From assembly GCA_006503475.1 (NCBI GenBank), contig RSEH01000043.1, forward strand, positions 62,001-126,000: a DNA stretch of 64,000 bases, written 5' to 3'. The notes below the pieces were generated by a model. The model saw only the letters and a program-made list of their open reading frames with translations, was not told the DNA's origin and did not search any database. Of the stretch, positions 28,315-39,446 are shown in pieces. Position 1 is the first letter of the stretch, and each line of letters starts with the position of its first letter. This stretch comes from Stentor roeselii. Lineage: Eukaryota > Ciliophora > Heterotrichea > Heterotrichida > Stentoridae. Position numbers and translations under genes: made by a program.

Positions 28315-29064
28315 ATGGCCACAATCGATCAAAAATCATTCACTCCAGACACTCGAAGCCCAGACACAACAATTCAATTCATTTCCCAAAGTTCCTCCCC
28401 TTCACGTTCAAGATACAAGGCAGGTCTCGAAAAGCTTCAAGTAAACCACCGTAACAAGCATTTAATGCAAGAAATCAATTCAGTCTCCAACAAAATAAAC
28501 CTAATCTACCGACTAGAGCAACAAGTAAAGCAAAAGCTTCAAGAAGACCGTTTTAAAGCCGAAACAGTTCTAGAAAAAAAGGCGAGAAATGAATTAAAAC
28601 AACGAGAAAAAGACTATTTCAACCACATCAAGAAAAAAGAAGAAGAAGACCTTCGTTCAAAAATCAAAGAAGAGAAAAAAAAACGCGTTGAAACAATCAA
28701 AGCAATGAAAGAATCCATTTACAAAGAAAAACTCGAAATCGTTAAAGAAGCCAAAAAAAACCGAGAAGAACTCGACTCAATGGGCAGGTCTTACAAAGAG
28801 CTTCTCAGACAGCAAAAGTCAATCCTAAAGTCAAACCGTTTAAAAGAAGTAACTCAAAACAAGAACAAAAGCCACACTTTTACCTTAAAAATCACAGAAA
28901 AACTCAAAAAAGACTACGAAGACAGAATCCAAAATGAAAAACAAAGATACCTTGAACTCCTTCAAAAAAAACAAGAACTTGAAAAAATTGAAGCTCTTGC
29001 AATTGAACGTTATTCAAGTACTTTAGTCAATTCTGGACTCAGTCCTCCTGTTGACTTTAGTTAA
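28315..29064 (+). CDS. Coiled-coil protein, 249 aa
   Basis: Residues 1-40 are Ser/Thr/Pro-rich (ATIDQKSFTPDTRSPDTTIQ); residues about 50-235 are almost entirely Lys/Glu/Arg/Gln with Leu/Ile heptads, a single long coiled coil; the end (SSTLVNSGLSPPVDFS) is unstructured. Composition is typical of ciliary or cortical filament proteins of ciliates, but I do not recognise a family. The TAA is 9 nt before the ATG of the calpain gene (29074), which itself is preceded by CATATAA. Not obviously related in function to the calpain. Confidence 0.75.
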   Translation: MATIDQKSFTPDTRSPDTTIQFISQSSSPSRSRYKAGLEKLQVNHRNKHLMQEINSVSNKINLIYRLEQQVKQKLQEDRFKAETVLEKKARNELKQREKDYFNHIKKKEEEDLRSKIKEEKKKRVETIKAMKESIYKEKLEIVKEAKKNREELDSMGRSYKELLRQQKSILKSNRLKEVTQNKNKSHTFTLKITEKLKKDYEDRIQNEKQRYLELLQKKQELEKIEALAIERYSSTLVNSGLSPPVDFS

Positions 29065-29073
29065 TTCATATAA

Positions 29074-31734
29074 ATGGCTGAAGCTCTTCTTGAAAATAAA
29101 GACCTGGAGCCTCAAACCGCAACTCTCGCTGCGGATGAAGTAAAAGAAGATGAAATGATTGAAAATGATGATAAAATTCATGAAGATAGGAATATTGAAG
29201 CGCTTTCTGACCAGGAGAACTCTTTAAACGCGGAAGAAGAACGCAACCGAATTTCTATTGAGGATCAAGAACGGACTATTATTCAGTTTTGCAAGGAAAA
29301 TAAGTGCTTGTTTGAAGATGACTCTTTTCCTGCTGGACCTCCTTCGCTTTATAATGATGCTGCTGTGGTACCTGAATATGATAAAAGCATGGGATGTGAA
29401 CAGTGGGTCAGACCTAAGGACTTCGCGGAAAATCCCATTTTGTTTGCTAATGGAATCAGCCCTGGTGATGTTCAACAAGGAGCACTTGGAGATTGCTGGC
29501 TTTTGGGAAGTTTGTGTTGTTTGGCTACGAACCCGCCACTTTTAGAAAGGCTTTTTGTTAATACTGAACACATGCTTGACTGTGGCTTTATAACCTGCCA
29601 GTTTTTCAAAAATGGAAACTGGCAGCAAGTGATAATCGACACCCGACTTCCTTTCAACTCATCATGCTCTACTCCGATCTACGGTCACTGCAAAGACATA
29701 AACGAGATGTGGCTTCCACTGATTGAAAAGGCCTATGCGAAACTTCACAAGACCTATGAAAATCTGAATGGTGGTAAAATGACAGATGCCATGGTTGACT
29801 TGACTGGAGAAGCTTCAGAAAAATATAACTTAAGAGATCCGAAGATAGTCCCGATGGTTGATAGCGGCGAACTCTGGTCGATGATGATTCGTTACTATAG
29901 ACAAGGGTCACTACTCGGCTGCTCCAACAGCGTAAAAGGCGAAGAAGGCGAACAAAATGAAGAAATCGGAGGAGACGGCATCTGGAACAACCACGCTTAT
30001 GGCATAATGGACATAAGAGATATCAAAGGACTCAGACTTATCAGAATCAGAAATCCTTGGGGCGAAGGTGAATGGAAAGGAACCTTCGGAGATGAAGATG
30101 AAGAATGGGATAAGCATCGAGGACTTAAGGATGAATTGAATTATGAATTCGGAAAGGATGGTACTTGGTGGATGGCTTTTGATGATTGGGTCAAACATTA
30201 TAACAGACTTTTTATTGGAAGGATCTTTCCTGATAAATGGCACAAGTTCTCTATTGATGGAAAGTGGGAAGGGAAAACTGCTGGAGGACCTCCACCCATG
30301 ACAATCGACCGAGACGAAGAAGTAGCCGAGCACATAAAAATGGACAGTGACGACAAATGGTTCAACAACCCTCAATACCGACTAACAATAAAGAAAAAGA
30401 CTCACATTTTCATATCCCTAATGCAAGCCGATCAAAAGCTCTCAGGACTTGCATACATGCCTTGCAACTTCTTAGTAATCAAGACAAACGACAAGAAAAA
30501 CCGTATCTGGGAGAAAGACAAAGACGATATAATCGTCTCAGCAGCAGAAGGGATTCAGCGAATCGGCCAAAGAGAAATCTCAAAAGACATCATTCTCGAA
30601 GTCCCAGAAGGCAAAAAAGAAGCTCACTTCATAATAGTCCCCAACTTAGAAGTCGAAGGCAAAAAACTCGAAACTGAAACTTCAAAAAAAAACAAAGGAA
30701 GACAATTCTGGCTAAGAGTCTTTTCCCAGAACCCTATTCAAGTCTCAGAACTTGCAGAAACTTTTGAAATCATCGAAAAAGGTGACTGGAACGAGTCAAC
30801 TGCTGGTGGAAGACGAGTTTTAAAAAATGGAAAAGATAATCCTCTTTGGTGTCGCAATCCTCAGTACTTTTTAAATGTTTCTGCCGTGACACTTCTTAAA
30901 ATAATCATCAGAAAAACAGGCAGAATCCGTCAAACCAAGGGCCATACAGTTGGAATGGTCATTTGTCAAGCCCCAAAAAAATCAAACAACAAGAAAAACC
31001 AAGCAATAGTCACAAAAAAAACCAAAACAACCATCATCACTGAAAAAGAAATAGAAACCTTTGAAAAAGAAAGAAAACTTCAAATACTTCCAAATGAATG
31101 GTTCGTAGAATCCCATTATCAATACGAAGAGTTTTCATGTCTCTACCTAAAACTCGAGCAAAATCACGGCCCTTTCCTAATAGTCCCTTCTTTAAGTCAG
31201 GAAAACATTCCCTGCTCCTACAGTCTGACAATATACAGCAACAACCCAGTAACTCTCGAACGTTTACAAGATTCAAAAAACATTGTCTTATCAGGCGAGT
31301 GGAAACAAAGCAACTCAGGAGGTTCTCATCTTTACGACTCAAGTTTTCAGAAACAACCTGAAATAAACAGTTGGCTAAGCAACCCGAAGTACCTTTTAAA
31401 ATTCATTCCAGGTGCTAACATTCGTGCAAAAATCACCGTCAGTCGACCTGAACGCCTTTGGAGTGCGAAAATTGCAAGAAATACTGTCGGCTGCATGATG
31501 GGAATTTATATCTTCGATGGGTCTTCAAAGCCTACTGTTGAAAGATGGCTTCACAAGCCGGAGTTCATGCCACTTAATGAAGTCGAAGAGATACTCGAAG
31601 AAGACTCTGCTAAAGAAAGCGGTTATGTCATCATGCCCACAACTTATGAATGTGGCATGAGGGGACCCTTCATGCTTAGCGTCAACTCTGATGATGAATT
31701 CACCTTGACTGAGATTCAGGAACCAGTAGTTTAA
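29074..31734 (+). CDS. Calpain-type cysteine protease, 886 aa
   Basis: Catalytic core at residues about 75-405: Cys141 in QQGALGDCWLLGSL, His307 in WNNHAYGIMDI and Asn327 in IRIRNPWGEGEW form the complete calpain triad. Acidic N-terminal 75 residues. The C-terminal half has three copies of a calpain-type beta-sandwich unit, each with an N-P-x-Y-x-L-x-I core: NNPQYRLTIKKKTHIFISL (about 430), CRNPQYFLNVSAVTLLKIII (about 590) and LSNPKYLLKFIPGANIRAKI (about 765), each ending in a conserved strand. No EF-hand domain, so this is an atypical calpain, the usual form in ciliates. Role by family: Ca2+-regulated limited proteolysis; substrate unknown. Confidence 0.92.
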   Translation: MAEALLENKDLEPQTATLAADEVKEDEMIENDDKIHEDRNIEALSDQENSLNAEEERNRISIEDQERTIIQFCKENKCLFEDDSFPAGPPSLYNDAAVVPEYDKSMGCEQWVRPKDFAENPILFANGISPGDVQQGALGDCWLLGSLCCLATNPPLLERLFVNTEHMLDCGFITCQFFKNGNWQQVIIDTRLPFNSSCSTPIYGHCKDINEMWLPLIEKAYAKLHKTYENLNGGKMTDAMVDLTGEASEKYNLRDPKIVPMVDSGELWSMMIRYYRQGSLLGCSNSVKGEEGEQNEEIGGDGIWNNHAYGIMDIRDIKGLRLIRIRNPWGEGEWKGTFGDEDEEWDKHRGLKDELNYEFGKDGTWWMAFDDWVKHYNRLFIGRIFPDKWHKFSIDGKWEGKTAGGPPPMTIDRDEEVAEHIKMDSDDKWFNNPQYRLTIKKKTHIFISLMQADQKLSGLAYMPCNFLVIKTNDKKNRIWEKDKDDIIVSAAEGIQRIGQREISKDIILEVPEGKKEAHFIIVPNLEVEGKKLETETSKKNKGRQFWLRVFSQNPIQVSELAETFEIIEKGDWNESTAGGRRVLKNGKDNPLWCRNPQYFLNVSAVTLLKIIIRKTGRIRQTKGHTVGMVICQAPKKSNNKKNQAIVTKKTKTTIITEKEIETFEKERKLQILPNEWFVESHYQYEEFSCLYLKLEQNHGPFLIVPSLSQENIPCSYSLTIYSNNPVTLERLQDSKNIVLSGEWKQSNSGGSHLYDSSFQKQPEINSWLSNPKYLLKFIPGANIRAKITVSRPERLWSAKIARNTVGCMMGIYIFDGSSKPTVERWLHKPEFMPLNEVEEILEEDSAKESGYVIMPTTYECGMRGPFMLSVNSDDEFTLTEIQEPVV

Positions 31735-31760
31735 TATATTCGCATATTTTCCTCTTATAA

Positions 31761-34700
31761 ATGTCTTTCATCAAGTCAGCCACTTCCAAAGAAATTGAAA
31801 AACTTTGGAAAAATTGCTTGGGACCTGCAAAAGATAAAGAATTTCAAGAGTTTTGCATTGTTTGCAAAAAACATTTAGAATCGTCTAGGAATGTTGTTGA
31901 AAAAAAGGAATTTCAAGGGAAAATGATGGAGAATTTAGATGGAATTTTAAGTGGTCCTCAGGAGATTGAATTGGTGAAAAAGGCTTTTGTTGCCATGGTC
32001 AAGGTTCTAAGGTTTTTGTTGGAACAGAAAAAGATGATGGTTTCTGTCACCCCTTTGTTTGTTGAAAAGATTTATTGTTGTTGCGTTTTTTGTTGTAGGG
32101 GAGAAGGACTTGATTGGAAGAGAAAAGTTTTAGAGGATTTGTTGATGCTTTGCCTGGCGATTGTTAGGAATGTTAATTGTATTGCGGAAAATCAGAGTGT
32201 TATTGAAAGGACTTTACTTGAGATTTTTGTTGAGTATTCGAGGAAAGAGGATTTTTTTGTTGGAGAAAGAAGTAAAAAGAACTTGCCTTATGGAGTTGAA
32301 ATTGATAAGAACAACTTTGATTTAATTTCACTTTTGATTAGCGTTTTTTGCTGTTATCATCAAATTTCACCACAAAAACCTGCACAAAAAGATATTTTTA
32401 GCATTATTCCTTCGATATTTCGTGATATTAAGGCTGGTCTTGATAATTCTGATTATTCAAGAACCTTTCGAGAATGTCAGAAGTTCATTCAATTGATTAA
32501 CCTTATGAAAGTACTTGGACAAAAAGACCAAAAAATATTAAGGGACTTTTTTCAGACCCTTGGAGAAAAATTCAAAGAAGTTTTTGTTTCGATTATCTTG
32601 TCGTTCAATTCACTTCAAGTTGAACCTCGAACCCATAACGACGTATCCTTCTTATTCGATTCACTTTTATCCCTATTTGAGCTAACTTATCAAGAGCAGA
32701 ACAAAATGATTTGCAACATTCCAATGATTATCTTCCAATTGCTCTTCAATACAGTAATTCCTAGCCAGTCTCTTTCATTCCAGCAAGACTTTTTGGCTAA
32801 GATTAAGTATTTTTCACTGAAATTCGTGAGAAAACTTTACTGTGAAGGCAAATTTCCAAATGAAATTGCAATCGACGTGATGATTCCTCAGCTTCTCTTC
32901 AGTCCTCAGTTCTTTTCCCCTGATGACCGCGACTTGGCTGCCGAATGGCAAAAAATCTGGAAAATCATCTCAGGCCAGACAAAACTACAGAAAAAAATTT
33001 GCCTTCAAATTTTAGAAGAATTTGAAAGAAACTTCAATTTTTTAGAATATCTTCAAAAATTCACCTTTTGGGTGGAAAACTTGAAAATTGAGAACTGGAA
33101 TGTTTTTGAAGGACTTGCGAAATACGGAATTTTTAAAGTTATTTACTTGAAATTAAAGGAAAAACTTGATTTTCAGGTTGAAATCGGTTTGATTTCATTG
33201 ATAAAAACTATTTTAATTCAAGAAATCGTGAAGAAACTGGACCTGATAAACAACATAAAAGAAATTTTCAGTACTTTCCATTTAAAAATTGAAGAAACTT
33301 TAGAAATTTACGAGACTTTGATAGAAACTTTTCTTAAACTCTGCAACAGTAAAATCTTCGAAGAGTTTTTATCTTACCTGTCAGGATGTCAGTCAAATTC
33401 CGAATTGAAACACGCTTTAAACGGCTTAGAGCGAGCGATGATAAACAAAGGAAGCGACTCGATTTTTCAAAAAACCTTTCCAGAGTTCCTGGTTTTCGAC
33501 TTAAACAGTTTGAAACTCTTTAAAACACTGACAAACTTGAGACCCTTTCACGATTTAAAAGATCTTTCTGAGGTCTGGCGATCAATTTTTTCTAAGATTT
33601 TTTTCATAGTGAGCCAAGAATCTTTAAGTTTCACAGACAGCTCTGATTACGCGATTTTTCCACTTTTGAAACATTTAAGAGAGTTCCCTGAAGCCAAGGC
33701 CATCATTTTTAAAGAGATAAACGAACAGATGCTTGAAGCGATTTTCTGTAAAAATGAAGAAATCTTTCGTTTTCCTCAGATGATTCCTGTTTTCTGTGAA
33801 AGTTTATTTGAAAATCATAAACTTTTCACTGCTGAAGACAGTAAAGTGAAAAAAATGCTGAAAGATCATAAAATTAACATGGAACTTTTGGCGACTCATA
33901 ATTTTTTCTCGATTTTTTTTCGTTATTTGATGAAATTTAAAGATTATCAGATGTTTGCGAATTTCCAGGATATATGTTTGTATCTTGTTTCTTTTCATTT
34001 CAGTATTTATGATTTGGAGAACTGGGTTGATTTGTTTACTTGTTGGAAAGACTCTAAGGCACAGTATGACCTTTTAAGACTTCTCAGTCACGGGATTAAA
34101 TATTTTAACATCGAGCAACGAAGTGAAAACTTTTCGTATTTTACTCAAAGTTCTTATTACAAAGTTGATTTTTCTAGAAATGACCTGAATTTTGCAAAAG
34201 AACTGAATCTTATGTTCTGGGTTTACATTGAAAATTATGATAAATGCAATGTCGCAGCTTTTTGTGTTGGAAAGGACAAGTCCATTATTTTAACCTTGAC
34301 GAAAAATTCAATTATTGTCAGAATGGATGAGAAATGCCATGAATTTCAAACAAAACTTTATAGAAATTCTTGGATTTTCATTTGTATCAACATCACGTCG
34401 AAGAGAAAAGCAACTCTTTCCTATTCCAACAGGATTCAAGTCTTCGTTGATGATAAAGTTCTTGAAACTTCTGATAAATTCAATTTCAGCTTGAATAAAG
34501 TCAATAAAATCGAACAAGTTTCTATTGGGCATAATTTGTTTACGAAAAAAGATCAGTCAAGTTTTAAAGGAAGAGTCTCTTTTTTTGTCGTTAATAAAAA
34601 ATCTGTCGATTTTGAAATGGCGAAGGAAATTTTTTTAATAGGGCCTGATTTGAATTGGGTTAAAACTGAAAAAATTTTTGGGAAGATGGGGAAGGATTTG

Positions 34701-37700
34701 AAAGAGTATTTTTTAGTTGACTTGCTTAGTGTTTGTCATCAGGCTAGGCATGAATTTCATGGAATTTATCAGATTAGGTTCTCGAGTATTGTGGAATCGG
34801 TTAAGGTTTTTGGGATCAGAAATTTTATCTTGGAAATTAGAAAAGTGGTTCGGGAACAAGAAAATATGAATGAGTTACTTGATGTTATTAGACTTTTGAT
34901 TGAACATGATAGGGAAAATCTCATGTTTGACAAGGACTGCATCAGATTTTTAGCCAGATTCCTAACAAAAGTAGGAATTTCAAACTCCACAGAAATAATC
35001 CCAGACGAGACCTGCTACATAATCCAAGACATCTTAAAATCCCAAAAAAACGACGAATTTTTCGGTACCCTCTTCGATTCCATAATCCTAAAGCCACTAT
35101 TATTCGAATGTTTTACCAAAAAAAAGAGTTCATTCAACTTCATAATTGAAAATTTCTCAAGAATCCATCCTTTTACTCAAGAGAATCTCTATCTTTTCCT
35201 AAAACTATTAAAACACTTAAATTTCCAAGACTTTTCAAATCATTTTAATTCATACATCAAGCAAGTCCCAGATTTCGAATTAAAGTTGAAGTTAAGTCCA
35301 ATAATTCACAAACTTGACTTTGAAAAGGACTTCGAACAAATAGACTTCATCCTTCGAGCTCTGATTGGGCTTAAGTTAAATTTATCTGAACCTGAAGAGT
35401 TCTTGGCGATGATCCTCAAGTTGGTTAGTTCAAATTGTCCTGTTGACTTGCAGTTGTTAATTATTTCTAATATATTTTTTGGGGAAAACTTGAAAGAAAC
35501 TTATAAATTTGAGCATTTGTTTGAATTTTTACATCATTATTTGGAGACTGATTTAAATAAAGTAATGTTGAAGTTCTTTTTGAAGAAAGGGTTCGAGAAA
35601 AATAGTCCTTTGAAGGAAAATCGCTTTTATTTTGTTGATATCGTTATTCAGAGAATTTCTCATATTACTAATGAACACTGCAAACAACTTTTAATGAAAA
35701 AACTGGAAAAAAATCGACAAGAATTGGAAATCGCGGTTTTTCAAAGAGCTATTTATCCGTATTGGCTTGATAAATTTGTTATTGAAAAAGGACTTTCAAA
35801 AGAGACTCAAGAATTTTTTGATTTTTTATTTGAGTTTGGACAAGACACTGAAAATTTTGAGCATCTTGAGAAGTTTTTCTTTATTTCAAGAGAAATTAAA
35901 GTTTTTAAGTATCTGGCTTTGAAGTACTCTTATGATGAACGCATCAACAACATTCTCCCCATTTACCAAATAATCAAAAACCCTCTACAACAAGACCAAG
36001 AAACCTTAATAGAAATCTGCAAAAGTCTCAGAAATTCTCAAGATTTTTTCAAACAAGTTCAAGAGTCATTCGAAACATTTGACTTAAAAGATTTTTTCAT
36101 ATCATTAAATTGCAAGATGATGTACAAGAAGCCTTTAATCGTGAACTATTTAAATTTGCTTATTTTCGCAATGGACACTTCAAAGTTACACCAAAAGAGA
36201 TTCAAGTACCTGAAAAGGTTCCTTAACGAAAAGCACATAAAATACTTTCACACTTCAGAACCCGAAAGCGAGCCTTCAAAAACAGTCCTTTTCGCATTTT
36301 TAGTTTTCCAAATATTAAAAAGATTTCTAAAAAACCCTCCAAGTTACACCTCTGATTTTCTCTATATCTTCAAATTTGCTCATATTCGGCAAAATCTCGA
36401 GTTTTTCATTGAAAAGTACCAAAACATCATTGAAAATGCAGTCAGAGATGACATCTGCATGAAAGATAAAAACAAAATCAGCAGAGAAGTGATCGAATCA
36501 GAACACAATGAAAACATAAAGTCAATAAAAGAAGGCACCTTAAAGTTCATCACTCTTCTCGAATGTGAAGACCTTTCCGAAGCTTTTTTACAAAACAAAG
36601 ATTGGCTAGAAGACCTTTTAAATATCTTAGAACCTTTTTTTTCCCCTTTTATGACCTGTTCTCTTTCTCAGCCACGTTATTCCCAAGAGTATTTATTCGT
36701 GATGACTGAAGAAAATCGCTCATTTTTCCAGATAATAAAAAAAAAAGTTGAAGAACTCGAAGACAACCAATGGTTTATCAACCAAAGCGAAAAAGCCTCT
36801 CGATTCCTCCACAAAATCGAACAGGACTTTAAAATCTTTAAAAAAATCCAGTTAAAGTCAAAGTCAACCCTTTCAAGTCCTCTTCCTGAAAATATAAAAA
36901 TCCGGCAAGTCTACGACAAGTTCTACCGATGGTCAACAGTGAAGCCTCTTAAGACAAAAACTGAAATTTTAAATGAATTAAAACTTAGTCAAATCTACTC
37001 TGGGGTCAGTCCTCTCGTTGAAAATAAAGACCTGTTTTTCTTGAAACAAGATAAAACCTCTGAAAGCCCGAACACGACGAATATTTCAGAAACATCTGCA
37101 GCGACTTCAAGGGAACAAACAACGATTTTTAATAGTTCGAAAACTCTTAATTCTCAGTATTTTTCAGGGTACTTCGAAAGGATTAAAGTGCAAGGAAGTT
37201 ACTTTGGAAGATTTTTTATTAACTGTGAAATGATCGAGTTTTTATTTGAAGGAGAAGAAAAACCACCTGGACCTGACTTTAAAGGAGCTTTTTTGTTTAC
37301 TTGTCAGAAAGTTGAGAAGAGAAGGATTTGGATGAGTCATGAAGTTTCAGAAGTTGTTTTGAAAAGGTTTGTTCATCGAAGTACAGCTCTTGAGTTTATT
37401 TTGAAAAATGGAAAGTCGTATTTTTGTAATTTTTTTAAGAAAAGAAGCAGAAATGAAGTTGTTAAGTTTTTGGATACTTGGGGGTTGAAGAATAAGGTAA
37501 AATTTTCACAGAGTGATTTGGAAACCTTGATGAATGAATGGAAAAAAGGGAATGTCAGTAATTTTGAGTATTTGATGAATTTGAATAAATGGGGTGGACG
37601 AAGCATGAATGACTTGAGTCAGTATCCTGTCTTTCCTTGGATTATCATGAAATATGCAGCTAATGAGTTTTTTTATGATGAGAAAGAGTTTATTAGGGAC

Positions 37701-39428
37701 TTAAAACTTCCTGTTGGAGCTCAGAGTTTAAGTAGTCAGCAGTCCCTTCGACAAAAGTTTAATAGTTGGAAAGAAGAAGGTATGACACCCTATCATTACG
37801 GATCCCATTATTCTAACTGTGGTATTGTAGTTCATTTCCTCTTACGTTTAGAGCCATTTACCACTCAAGCAAAAGAGCTGCAAGGCGGTAGTTTCGACGT
37901 AGCAGACCGACTATTCATGTCAATGAACTGCGCATGGGAAAGCTGCAGTCTCGGCATTGGAGGTGACGTAAAAGAGCTAGTCCCAGAATTATTCTACAAT
38001 CCTTTCATCTTCAACAACTTTTCCCAGTTTTCCTTCGGAGTCACAAGCGAGGGTCACAACATAATCGATGTGATTCCGCCTTGCTGGGCTAAAAACAACT
38101 GGGACTTCATCATCAAGAACCGTAATTCTTTAGAGTCTTTAACAGTGAGCAAAGAACTCAACAATTGGATTGACTTGATATTTGGATTTAAGCAGATTGG
38201 CAAAGGCGCAGAAGCCAGTTTTAATGTTTTTGCTTCTTCGACTTATAGAGATGAGTATAAAAAGTTTAGAAAGGAACAGGAGGAATCTCATCTTGCTGCT
38301 GTCACTGAACAGGTTTATCACTTTGGACAAACTCCGATGGCTTTGTTTGCGAAAAAACCTCATGGGATTAGGGATGATGTTGGAAGGTCTTTTGATATTT
38401 ATAATTTTTTTTATCGCAATCAGGATGGTGACCTGGACTTGAAAGTTGTCAAGAAAAGGTTTTCTAAACCTGGAAGAGTCAATTCTTTGTTTATTGTAAA
38501 TGATCAGTTTATTCTGGTAAGGACTATTGGAAAAACCACTTATCTTAATAGGATTCCTATTAAAGAAAGTGAAGGGGCTAGCTCTCAATTTGAAACTCCC
38601 TTAAATGGATACTTGGCATGTAAAGAGACTGAGTTTGTTTATAGTAACAAAAATTTTGAGTTCAGCAATTTTTATTTCACTTGGAACAATAATAATTTCG
38701 CACTGTTTAATGGGAAGTTCCTTGTGGCTGGTCTAGATTTCACAAACTCCGTTAAAGTCTTCGACCTAAAAGGAAAACTAATCCAATCCCTCGACTTCCA
38801 CACAATGACAGTACTTTGCACATCATGCACGAGCGAAATTCTAGCCTCAGGTGGTTTAGACTCTCGAATAAAGCTCTGGAAGTACGAAAAAGACTTATTT
38901 TTCGAAGGCCTAACCCTAAACGGTCACAATTCTCCAATTTTTTCTTTAAAGATGCTAGAAAGTTACCAATTAATTTTTTCAGCATCAGACCAAAACCTTC
39001 TTTTAGTCCACGACTTGAAAACAGGTCTTTGTCTTCAGAAGCTTGATTTAAAAGTAAAAGATTTAGACGTGAATGAAATCGGGCTCCTTGCAGTCGCGAC
39101 TGAAGACCATTTAAAGGTCCTGGGTGTTAACTTCGACCAGGTATCAGAAAAGAAGATATTTGACGTGGTTAAAAGCATAAAACTTAGTCCTTGTGGAAAT
39201 TTCTGCATTCAGGCTTATGAGCATTCAATTTTTATTCATGATATTTTTGATGAATCGAAAGATAAACTTTTCAGTGAGTGTTCAGGGTTCGATATTCAGT
39301 TCAACCCTTCAGACAAGAATATTTTTATTGTTTATGATCAAGGAACAGACCTTCATATCGATCTTTTACGATTCGTTTCAACCCAAATGATCCTAAACCA
39401 AAAGAAAATCATTGAAGAACTGGTTTAA
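31761..39428 (+). CDS. BEACH-WD40 protein (LvsA/WDFY/neurobeachin-like), 2,555 aa
   Basis: Large scaffold acting in membrane traffic, lysosome/contractile vacuole or autophagy functions. In order: a long alpha-solenoid (1-780); a ConA-like lectin/LamG domain about 793-953 (LNLMFWVYIENYDKCNVAAF ... GRVSFFVV); more solenoid; a PH-BEACH domain about 1800-1908; the BEACH domain about 1917-2190 (SQYPVFPWIIMKYA, GMTPYHYGSHYSNCGIVVHF, FNVFASSTYRDEYKKFRKEQ); WD40-like repeats to the end (ILASGGLDSRIKLWKY). The TAA lies 26 nt after the calpain stop is past its ATG spacing, so both genes are tightly packed. No intron in 7.7 kb. All tryptophan codons in this frame are TGG and no TGA occurs, which is good evidence for the standard code. 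ATG is preceded by CTTATAA. Confidence 0.93.
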   Translation: MSFIKSATSKEIEKLWKNCLGPAKDKEFQEFCIVCKKHLESSRNVVEKKEFQGKMMENLDGILSGPQEIELVKKAFVAMVKVLRFLLEQKKMMVSVTPLFVEKIYCCCVFCCRGEGLDWKRKVLEDLLMLCLAIVRNVNCIAENQSVIERTLLEIFVEYSRKEDFFVGERSKKNLPYGVEIDKNNFDLISLLISVFCCYHQISPQKPAQKDIFSIIPSIFRDIKAGLDNSDYSRTFRECQKFIQLINLMKVLGQKDQKILRDFFQTLGEKFKEVFVSIILSFNSLQVEPRTHNDVSFLFDSLLSLFELTYQEQNKMICNIPMIIFQLLFNTVIPSQSLSFQQDFLAKIKYFSLKFVRKLYCEGKFPNEIAIDVMIPQLLFSPQFFSPDDRDLAAEWQKIWKIISGQTKLQKKICLQILEEFERNFNFLEYLQKFTFWVENLKIENWNVFEGLAKYGIFKVIYLKLKEKLDFQVEIGLISLIKTILIQEIVKKLDLINNIKEIFSTFHLKIEETLEIYETLIETFLKLCNSKIFEEFLSYLSGCQSNSELKHALNGLERAMINKGSDSIFQKTFPEFLVFDLNSLKLFKTLTNLRPFHDLKDLSEVWRSIFSKIFFIVSQESLSFTDSSDYAIFPLLKHLREFPEAKAIIFKEINEQMLEAIFCKNEEIFRFPQMIPVFCESLFENHKLFTAEDSKVKKMLKDHKINMELLATHNFFSIFFRYLMKFKDYQMFANFQDICLYLVSFHFSIYDLENWVDLFTCWKDSKAQYDLLRLLSHGIKYFNIEQRSENFSYFTQSSYYKVDFSRNDLNFAKELNLMFWVYIENYDKCNVAAFCVGKDKSIILTLTKNSIIVRMDEKCHEFQTKLYRNSWIFICINITSKRKATLSYSNRIQVFVDDKVLETSDKFNFSLNKVNKIEQVSIGHNLFTKKDQSSFKGRVSFFVVNKKSVDFEMAKEIFLIGPDLNWVKTEKIFGKMGKDLKEYFLVDLLSVCHQARHEFHGIYQIRFSSIVESVKVFGIRNFILEIRKVVREQENMNELLDVIRLLIEHDRENLMFDKDCIRFLARFLTKVGISNSTEIIPDETCYIIQDILKSQKNDEFFGTLFDSIILKPLLFECFTKKKSSFNFIIENFSRIHPFTQENLYLFLKLLKHLNFQDFSNHFNSYIKQVPDFELKLKLSPIIHKLDFEKDFEQIDFILRALIGLKLNLSEPEEFLAMILKLVSSNCPVDLQLLIISNIFFGENLKETYKFEHLFEFLHHYLETDLNKVMLKFFLKKGFEKNSPLKENRFYFVDIVIQRISHITNEHCKQLLMKKLEKNRQELEIAVFQRAIYPYWLDKFVIEKGLSKETQEFFDFLFEFGQDTENFEHLEKFFFISREIKVFKYLALKYSYDERINNILPIYQIIKNPLQQDQETLIEICKSLRNSQDFFKQVQESFETFDLKDFFISLNCKMMYKKPLIVNYLNLLIFAMDTSKLHQKRFKYLKRFLNEKHIKYFHTSEPESEPSKTVLFAFLVFQILKRFLKNPPSYTSDFLYIFKFAHIRQNLEFFIEKYQNIIENAVRDDICMKDKNKISREVIESEHNENIKSIKEGTLKFITLLECEDLSEAFLQNKDWLEDLLNILEPFFSPFMTCSLSQPRYSQEYLFVMTEENRSFFQIIKKKVEELEDNQWFINQSEKASRFLHKIEQDFKIFKKIQLKSKSTLSSPLPENIKIRQVYDKFYRWSTVKPLKTKTEILNELKLSQIYSGVSPLVENKDLFFLKQDKTSESPNTTNISETSAATSREQTTIFNSSKTLNSQYFSGYFERIKVQGSYFGRFFINCEMIEFLFEGEEKPPGPDFKGAFLFTCQKVEKRRIWMSHEVSEVVLKRFVHRSTALEFILKNGKSYFCNFFKKRSRNEVVKFLDTWGLKNKVKFSQSDLETLMNEWKKGNVSNFEYLMNLNKWGGRSMNDLSQYPVFPWIIMKYAANEFFYDEKEFIRDLKLPVGAQSLSSQQSLRQKFNSWKEEGMTPYHYGSHYSNCGIVVHFLLRLEPFTTQAKELQGGSFDVADRLFMSMNCAWESCSLGIGGDVKELVPELFYNPFIFNNFSQFSFGVTSEGHNIIDVIPPCWAKNNWDFIIKNRNSLESLTVSKELNNWIDLIFGFKQIGKGAEASFNVFASSTYRDEYKKFRKEQEESHLAAVTEQVYHFGQTPMALFAKKPHGIRDDVGRSFDIYNFFYRNQDGDLDLKVVKKRFSKPGRVNSLFIVNDQFILVRTIGKTTYLNRIPIKESEGASSQFETPLNGYLACKETEFVYSNKNFEFSNFYFTWNNNNFALFNGKFLVAGLDFTNSVKVFDLKGKLIQSLDFHTMTVLCTSCTSEILASGGLDSRIKLWKYEKDLFFEGLTLNGHNSPIFSLKMLESYQLIFSASDQNLLLVHDLKTGLCLQKLDLKVKDLDVNEIGLLAVATEDHLKVLGVNFDQVSEKKIFDVVKSIKLSPCGNFCIQAYEHSIFIHDIFDESKDKLFSECSGFDIQFNPSDKNIFIVYDQGTDLHIDLLRFVSTQMILNQKKIIEELV

Positions 39429-39446
39429 TATTTAAGACTTAATAAC